This document shows, piece after piece, positions 1 through 3,569 of a DNA stretch of 5,684 nucleotides. The position numbers and the translations under genes were made by a program. The DNA is from a bacterium (GTDB taxonomy: Bacteria > Planctomycetota > J058 > JAJDCP01). The stretch covers positions 1 to 5,684 of the forward strand of contig JAUIEM010000512.1 in the NCBI GenBank assembly GCA_030428695.1, in the 5' to 3' direction. A model generated the notes under the pieces. The model searched no databases. It saw only the letters and a program-made list of their open reading frames with translations, and had not been told where the DNA came from. Each line of letters starts with the position of its first letter. Positions within the stretch are counted from its first letter, which is position 1.

Positions 1-182
1 GCGCCCGCCAGCTCAGCGATCTCGCCGGTCCGGCCTACGCGCAGATCAAGCGCGCCCACCGCGCCCCGATCGTCTCCCGCATCGCCGCGGGGGAGGAAGC
101 GGACACCGAGGCCTGGCTCGACACCTGGTTCTCGCCGAAGGCGCGGGAGCGCATCGCCCAGCTGATCGCCGATCTCGGCTGA
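1..182 (+). CDS. Enoyl-CoA hydratase/isomerase (crotonase) family protein, C-terminal fragment
   Basis: Only the last 59 codons are in the window, read from base 3 to the TGA at 180-182; the gene begins upstream. The visible tail has the features of a crotonase-superfamily C-terminus: a helix beginning AYAQIKRAHRAP, then a segment around EAWLDTWFSPKARERI and a short terminal helix ending in IADLG. In crotonase proteins the 'A...K' helix follows the active-site core, and the 'FxSxxAREG/I' region packs against the trimer partner. The family hydrates or isomerises acyl-CoA thioesters, for example in fatty-acid beta-oxidation. The catalytic core and oxyanion-hole residues lie outside the window, so the exact reaction cannot be given. 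It is the only + strand gene here and ends 13 bp from the end of the PilZ gene on the other strand. No terminator hairpin is evident in that gap. Confidence 0.68.
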   Translation, partial: ARQLSDLAGPAYAQIKRAHRAPIVSRIAAGEEADTEAWLDTWFSPKARERIAQLIADLG

Positions 183-195
183 GAGCGGGCCTGGC

Positions 196-543
196 CTACT
201 TCTCGTATTGCCGGTGCCGCCGCTTGGCGAGCAGGATCAGCACGTAGTCGTGGATCGCGAGCTGGTCGAGCTCGCGCATCTTCTGGAAGTGCACGCCGAC
301 GCCCGCCTGCTCGCCGCTCTTGCGCCAGCGCACCTCGGCCTCGATGCGCAGCCGCGAGCGGAAAGGCAGGAGGGGGAAGCTCAGCTCGATGCGCTGACCG
401 ACCCGGAAGTCGTCCGCGGTCTCGATGAAGGCGCCGGCGGGGCCGAGGTTCCCGAGGGTGGCGGCGAGGACGGTGCCATCGCGGACCACCTTCGCGTCGA
501 GCTTGACCGCGGCGCGGTCGGCATGTCTGCGTTCGTTGGCCAC
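196..543 (-). CDS. PilZ domain protein (probable c-di-GMP receptor)
   Basis: This 115-residue protein is essentially one PilZ domain. The N-terminal arginine motif RxxxR is present as RHADR (residues 6-10), and the second motif as NLGPAG (residues 32-37). The family pattern is (D/N)xSxxG, so the Ser is Gly here. The remainder alternates beta strands (for example GQRIELSFPL and RLRIEAEVRWRKSG) and closes with GVGVHFQKM, typical of the PilZ barrel. After it comes an extra helix and a basic tail (RRHRQYEK). Known PilZ proteins bind cyclic di-GMP through the two motifs and pass the signal to partners in motility, exopolysaccharide or cell-surface control; whether this variant binds is inference. 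The start is GTG at 541-543, preceded 5 nt upstream by GAGGGG (549-554, minus strand). It is the last gene of the operon and starts 1 nt after the stop of the 41-residue membrane protein, so translation is probably coupled. Confidence 0.88.
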   Translation of the reverse strand: MANERRHADRAAVKLDAKVVRDGTVLAATLGNLGPAGAFIETADDFRVGQRIELSFPLLPFRSRLRIEAEVRWRKSGEQAGVGVHFQKMRELDQLAIHDYVLILLAKRRHRQYEK

Positions 544-544
544 C

Positions 545-670
545 CTATCCCCTCAGCCAATGGTCTGCCGCCAGCGCGAGCAGCGTCAGCGCCCAGCCCC
601 ACACCACCACCGTGGTGAGGCTTCCGCGCCACCGATCGAGCCCGCGGCGGGGTCTGGACGCCCCGCTCAC
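545..670 (-). CDS. Small single-span membrane protein (41 aa)
   Basis: This short reading frame begins with GTG at 668-670, whose last two bases are shared with the TGA stop of the EI24-type gene (a GTGA overlap), and ends with TAG at 545-547, 1 nt before the PilZ start codon. The product has a basic N-terminus (six Arg within the first 15 residues), one hydrophobic segment at residues 18-35 (LTTVVVWGWALTLLALAA) and a short tail DHWLRG. By the positive-inside rule this suggests one membrane span with the N-terminus in the cytoplasm. It fills the otherwise 123-bp gap between two genes exactly, which is the strongest reason to accept it. The ribosome site before it is weak, as expected for translational coupling. 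No family is recognised. It might act with the EI24-type protein or link PilZ signalling to the membrane; that is inference. An internal GTG at codon 21 would cut the hydrophobic segment and is unlikely. Confidence 0.66.
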   Translation of the reverse strand: MSGASRPRRGLDRWRGSLTTVVVWGWALTLLALAADHWLRG

Positions 671-1533
671 TTGCGGTCGAGCTCGACGTACAGGATCGTC
701 CCGCCGACGATAACGACGGGGAGAATCACCAGATTCAGCACCGGCACGCTGATCAGAAATCCGCTGACGACGCCGAATCCTATAACCTTTCCCAGATTGG
801 CATTCAAGAGAGAAATCTTCTCCCCGAGCCCGTAGTCACGCGGGATCATCGACAGGCACAAGCAATCAAAGCTCAACCACCACGCGGCAGCGACGAAGTA
901 GACCAGCGAGCCGATCACCGGGATCAGGTGCAGCACCAGACAGCCGACGGAGAGCACCAGCACCATCGACATCTCGAGCAGCGCCCGCAGGGTGCTCCAC
1001 ACCAGGCTCTGCTTCTCGCGCTTCCCCTCGACCCGCTTTCCGAGCAGCAGCACCTCCGCCCGGCCCGCGAGCGGCTCACTCAGCGGCCAGGCCACCAGGG
1101 GCCCGACGAACACGAACAGCACGCCGACCAGCGCGCACCACAGCAGATAGCCCAGCCACGCCAGCCAGGCGATGTCGATCAGCGCGTAGATGCCCCAGAC
1201 CACGCCGTAGATCGGGTAGTAGACCAGCAACAGCGGCCAGTTCAGCCAGCCCCACTCCGGGGTGTACTCGAGCATGCCCCGGCCGTGGACCAGGAAGAGC
1301 ACCGTCAGCGCGCTGAGCAGCACGACGTTGACGAGCATCGGGACGAGCGCCGGCGGCACCAGGCGGGGATGCTTGAGGAACATCACGAGGCCGCGCAACG
1401 GGTAGCCCGCGCCCTTCAGCAACTGCGCGACGAAGCCCTCCCGTCGCCCCGTCCCGGCGAAATCGCGCCCGCAGACCGGACAAGGCGACATCGGCGCCGG
1501 CTGGGTCCAGCCGCAGGACTGACAACGTGCCAT
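667..1533 (-). CDS. Zinc-ribbon + EI24/CysZ-type integral membrane protein
   Basis: The 288-residue product has two parts. Residues 4-21 hold two CxxC pairs (CQSC and CPVC, 10 residues apart), a zinc-ribbon knuckle. From about residue 33 to the end it is a multi-span membrane protein matching the EI24 domain family, which includes bacterial CysZ sulfate permeases. Matching features are the amphipathic entry GYPLRGLVMFLKHPRLVPPA, hydrophobic stretches around 60-83, 100-148, 186-225 and 250-283, the loop PLSEPLAGRAEVLLLGK (150-166), and the LIPVIGSL plus FD segment (203-223). The C-terminal part is rich in Val, Ile and Leu with VPVLNLVILPV. The ATG at 1531-1533 is preceded 5 nt upstream by GGGAG. 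It is first in an operon with the 41-residue membrane protein and PilZ. A sulfate-transport role cannot be assumed: no cysteine-synthesis genes are nearby, and the zinc ribbon is not part of classical CysZ. Confidence 0.85.
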   Translation of the reverse strand: MARCQSCGWTQPAPMSPCPVCGRDFAGTGRREGFVAQLLKGAGYPLRGLVMFLKHPRLVPPALVPMLVNVVLLSALTVLFLVHGRGMLEYTPEWGWLNWPLLLVYYPIYGVVWGIYALIDIAWLAWLGYLLWCALVGVLFVFVGPLVAWPLSEPLAGRAEVLLLGKRVEGKREKQSLVWSTLRALLEMSMVLVLSVGCLVLHLIPVIGSLVYFVAAAWWLSFDCLCLSMIPRDYGLGEKISLLNANLGKVIGFGVVSGFLISVPVLNLVILPVVIVGGTILYVELDRK

Positions 1534-1556
1534 GGTCGCTCCCGGGCAAAAGCGCG

Positions 1557-1586
1557 ATTGTAGAGGAAGGCGGCGGCCGGCGCCAA
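1557..1586 (-). promoter_or_regulatory. Candidate sigma70-type promoter of the EI24-PilZ operon
   Basis: Read on the minus strand, TTGGCG (1581-1586; 4 of 6 bases match TTGACA) is followed after 18 bp by TACAAT (1557-1562; 5 of 6 match TATAAT). Transcription would start near 1550, giving a leader of about 17 nt that contains the GGGAG ribosome site before the ATG at 1533. It stands out against very GC-rich surroundings and lies just downstream of the stop of the neighbouring small frame. This is a motif match only. Confidence 0.5.
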
Positions 1587-1596
1587 ACCCGCGGCG

Positions 1597-1740
1597 CTAT
1601 TCCTTCGCGGCGAAGCTCCGCTTGCCCCGCAGAAAGCGCAGCTTCCACCCCGGCTGATGCACCGGGATTTCGTCGCGAGGGCCCGGAGGCCGCTTGAGAT
1701 CGGGCGCTTCGAGTCTTCGAGCAGCGGAGCCGTTTGTCAT
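1597..1740 (-). CDS. Possible small basic protein (47 aa), or 3' part of a frameshifted gene
   Basis: The frame runs from an ATG at 1738-1740, overlapping the TGA of the preceding frame as ATGA, to TAG at 1597-1599. The 47-residue product is basic: it starts MTNGSAARRLEAPDLKR, has a Pro-rich middle, and ends in a Trp/Lys/Arg-rich segment (GWKLRFLRGKRSFAAKE). Its codons mostly end in G or C, like the genes around it. No ribosome site is clear, so expression would depend on coupling to the upstream frame. The same reading frame stays open upstream of the ATG (reading FEPSALLTWAGVPA just before it), so this could be the tail of the preceding gene after a one-base shift. No family is recognised and neither option is secure. 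Confidence 0.35.
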   Translation of the reverse strand: MTNGSAARRLEAPDLKRPPGPRDEIPVHQPGWKLRFLRGKRSFAAKE

Positions 1741-2006
1741 GGCGGGCACACCGGCCCAGGTGAGCAGCGCAGAAGGCTCGAAGTGCCCGAGATCTGCGGC
1801 ATCCGGGTCCGCAGCAGGAATCCACCCCGGCCGATCACGTCCTCGGCCTCGAAGTCCGTGCAGGTCTGCGGCGGAGGCGGCTCGCCCGGCGCGACCCGAG
1901 GGCGGAAGCTCGCCCCCGGATCGCCCTCCAGCTCGGCTCCGGCGACCGTCTGCCAGCGGGTGATCAGCTCCGTCGCTTCGTCCAGCGAGGGATGGTGCTC
2001 GTCCAT
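1737..2006 (-). CDS. Hypothetical protein (89 aa), possibly truncated or frameshifted
   Basis: The frame runs from an ATG at 2004-2006 to TGA at 1737-1739. Residues 7-23 (SLDEATELITRWQTVAG) form a plausible amphipathic helix, residues 36-47 are Pro-rich, and residues 52-63 read FEAEDVIGRGGF. That last segment resembles the first strand and glycine-rich loop of a protein kinase (consensus IGxGxxG), but the third glycine is missing and no kinase domain follows. The C-terminal 15 or so residues (SSLLRCSPGPVCPP) look unlike protein. One added base near 1770-1780 would continue the protein into the frame of the 47-residue product. So this may be a decayed or frameshifted gene, or a real small protein coupled to the next by the ATGA overlap. 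No Shine-Dalgarno is visible before the ATG. A longer start near 2186 would run through the hairpin at 2170-2188 and is less likely. Confidence 0.38.
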   Translation of the reverse strand: MDEHHPSLDEATELITRWQTVAGAELEGDPGASFRPRVAPGEPPPPQTCTDFEAEDVIGRGGFLLRTRMPQISGTSSLLRCSPGPVCPP

Positions 2007-2217
2007 GCAGGAGAGTCTACGCCAGGCGCGCGGGCGCTGCACCCTGGGCCGGCCCGGAGGGCGTCGCGCGGGCGACGACGCTGGCGCGCCGGCAGGCAGG
2101 CCAGGGAGCCTGCTGCGTCGGTCCCCGGCCCAAGACGGGAGGGGGTGAAGAGGTCGTCTCACGAGTCCAGGGCGGGGAAGCCCCACCCTCGCGCCACTCC
2201 GTCTCCGACGACAGCCC
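2007..2217. other. Gene-free GC-rich spacer
   Basis: No convincing reading frame was found on either strand. The stretch holds the hairpin at 2170-2188 described separately. It also holds a weaker one with arms GCAGGC (2096-2101) and GCCTGC (2108-2113) and a 6-base loop. A weak -10-like TAGACT (2014-2019, minus strand) lies just before the 89-residue frame, with no matching -35. Confidence 0.5.
2170..2188 (-). terminator. Candidate transcription terminator hairpin after the 413-aa gene
   Basis: On the minus strand GGGTGGGG-CTT-CCCCGCCC forms an 8-bp stem (seven G-C pairs and one U-G wobble) with a 3-base loop, about 30 nt after the TAG stop at 2218-2220. On the plus strand the wobble becomes a C/A mismatch, so the structure favours RNA made from the minus strand. 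No U-run follows, so it would be an atypical intrinsic terminator or an RNA 3'-end stabiliser. Confidence 0.4.
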
Positions 2218-3459
2218 CTACGGCATCACGTCCGAGCGCCGCATCGGCTGGCGGCAAGCGCTGTCGCGGTAGATGATCGCGTAGGTGTCGCCGCTGTCGC
2301 GGGCGTTGCCCGTCGCCTTGATGCTGCCGACGCCGTCCTTGATCGTGACCGTGCGCACGCCGCCGATCTGCTCGTCGGCGTCCCAGATACCGGACAGTTT
2401 GTTGCCGGAGGTGTCGTAGTCGTAGCCGCTGTCGTTGTCGAAGAACTTGAGGTAGACCTTGTCGAATCCGGCCGCCAGGAAGGTCAGCTTGTTGCCCGAC
2501 CACTTGAGCTGGGAGACGGAGTAGTTGCCCTTGCCCAACGAGCCCTGGATCGCGTGGACCCGTGCGTGCAGGTGGTGGAGGCGCTGCAGCTTCTGGTGCA
2601 GGGTGGCGAGCAGCTCGAGGCCGGGGACCAGCTTGTCGAGCAGCTTGACGTACTCTTCGACGAAGGCGACGAGCTGCTTGACGAAGGGGTCGACCTTCTC
2701 GCTGATGTAGCGCTGGATGGCCGACAGGTCGATGCCGAACTGCCGCAGGATCCAGTCGATGCCCTTCTCGAGCCAGGCCTTGAGCGCCTCGAGCCCGATC
2801 GCCTTGAGCACCGCCTTGATCGCCTTGCCGAGGTACTCCAGCGGCGCGAGGATCGCGCGCAGGCCGCCGATGACGGTCGCGCCGGTGCTGACCAGCGATG
2901 CCCCGGAGGTCACTGCGCCGAGCACCTTGTCGACTTCCTTGTTGTACTTGCTCAGCTCGGGAACCAGCGCCAGCAGCTCGGTGTTCAGCTTCTTCATCTC
3001 GGCGATCGTCGGCGCCATGTCGCCGCTCGCGGACGCTCCTTTGACCTGGGAGCTGTACTTGTTGAAGAAGGCGATCTGCTTCTCGCACAGAGCGACCATT
3101 TCCTTGATCGGCTTCTGGACCTTCTTGACGGCGCTCTTTGCCTTCTTGAGCTTGCCGTCGGCGGTCTTGAGCAGCTTTTTGACCTTCTCCAGCTTCTTCA
3201 GGGCCTTCTGCAGCCCCTTCAGCACAGGCTTGAGCGCCTTGGCGATCGCGCCCCCGATACCGGGCACGTAGCTGATGACGTCGATGACGGTCTTCAGCCG
3301 GTCGACGATCTTCTGGAAGTCGTCGATGATGCTCTTGACGTTCCCCGGCAGGTTGAGGAAGTCGCTGACTCCCCCCATCTTCTTGTCCAGCTTCTCCAGC
3401 TCAGGCTTGAGTTTGTTGGCGACATTCCGGGTCTGTTTCAGCGTCGCAAAGACGGTCAT
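2218..3459 (-). CDS. Lys-rich helical protein with C-terminal beta domain, family unknown (413 aa)
   Basis: The ATG at 3457-3459 has a full AGGAGG ribosome site 4 nt upstream (3464-3469), which fixes the start; the open frame further upstream is noise. Residues 1-305 look almost wholly helical and amphipathic, with long Lys/Leu heptad-like runs (74-118). Two Gly-rich hydrophobic stretches interrupt them, at 57-73 (containing SYVPGIGGAIAKAL) and 180-206 (containing TGATVIGGLRAILAPL). A second helical block (208-290) contains several Trp, Phe and Tyr residues. From about 309 the character changes to short beta strands rich in Gly, Asn, Asp and Tyr, with SGNKL twice (321-325, 351-355) and an acidic loop DNDSGYDYD (341-349) resembling a DxDxG calcium site. 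There is no signal peptide or lipobox. The protein has 53 Lys against 13 Arg. No family is recognised. Helical pore-forming or membrane-coating proteins share such an outline, but that is inference. It follows the TPR gene on the same strand, 110 bp away, with its own candidate promoter. Confidence 0.85.
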   Translation of the reverse strand: MTVFATLKQTRNVANKLKPELEKLDKKMGGVSDFLNLPGNVKSIIDDFQKIVDRLKTVIDVISYVPGIGGAIAKALKPVLKGLQKALKKLEKVKKLLKTADGKLKKAKSAVKKVQKPIKEMVALCEKQIAFFNKYSSQVKGASASGDMAPTIAEMKKLNTELLALVPELSKYNKEVDKVLGAVTSGASLVSTGATVIGGLRAILAPLEYLGKAIKAVLKAIGLEALKAWLEKGIDWILRQFGIDLSAIQRYISEKVDPFVKQLVAFVEEYVKLLDKLVPGLELLATLHQKLQRLHHLHARVHAIQGSLGKGNYSVSQLKWSGNKLTFLAAGFDKVYLKFFDNDSGYDYDTSGNKLSGIWDADEQIGGVRTVTIKDGVGSIKATGNARDSGDTYAIIYRDSACRQPMRRSDVMP

Positions 3460-3483
3460 CGCTCCTCCTGTTCCCCACCCTTT

Positions 3484-3503
3484 TGTACCCCTGAGTGTAC
3501 CCC
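3484..3503 (-). repeat. Tandem 8-bp direct repeat GGGGTACA
   Basis: Two exact copies of GGGGTACA (minus strand; 3496-3503 and 3484-3491) lie with a 12-bp period between the hairpin and the ribosome site of the 413-residue gene. They overlap the predicted -10 box and the transcription start. Two same-facing copies about one helical turn apart are typical of sites for a regulator that binds cooperatively. Confidence 0.45.
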
Positions 3504-3522
3504 GGGGACTGCGAGTCCCCAA
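3494..3522 (-). promoter_or_regulatory. Candidate promoter of the 413-aa gene
   Basis: On the minus strand TTGGGG (3517-3522; 3 of 6 match TTGACA) and TACACT (3494-3499; 4 of 6 match TATAAT) are exactly 17 bp apart. Transcription would start near 3487, leaving a leader of under 30 nt with the AGGAGG site. Both boxes are weak, so an activator or another sigma factor may be needed. The hairpin lies within the spacer. Confidence 0.35.
3504..3520. repeat. Perfect inverted repeat between the TPR and 413-aa genes
   Basis: GGGGACT-GCG-AGTCCCC is a perfect 7-bp inverted repeat with a 3-base loop. It lies about 50 nt after the TPR gene's stop and 45 nt before the next start. It could be a dyad operator for the downstream gene or an RNA hairpin at the end of the TPR transcript. 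No U-run follows on the minus strand (GGGGTAC comes next), which argues against a standard intrinsic terminator. Confidence 0.5.
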
Positions 3523-3569
3523 GGGTCTGGCGGTCCTCCTCACGACCTGCGGAGGCCCGCTCGCGGCCG

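Noticed and set aside
667..1533. Naming the EI24-type gene cysZ
   Set aside because: Family membership is supported, but the extra zinc ribbon and the lack of sulfur-assimilation neighbours make the sulfate-permease name unsafe.
928..1563. Plus-strand 211-residue Gln/His-rich frame
   Set aside because: This is a shadow of the hydrophobic EI24-type gene: Leu and Val codons read antisense as Gln, His and Asp. It is not a real polyQ/His protein.
1076..1825. Minus-strand 249-residue frame crossing the EI24 gene start
   Set aside because: It overlaps the well-supported EI24-type gene in another frame, covers its promoter and shows no domain-like sequence beyond Arg/Ala-rich filler.
1737..2006. 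Annotating the 89-residue frame as a Ser/Thr kinase
   Set aside because: Only FEAEDVIGRGGF resembles a glycine loop. The third Gly, catalytic Lys, HRD and DFG motifs are absent in every frame nearby.
2096..2113. Hairpin GCAGGC-loop-GCCTGC as a second terminator
   Set aside because: A 6-bp stem in very GC-rich DNA with no U-run is expected by chance.
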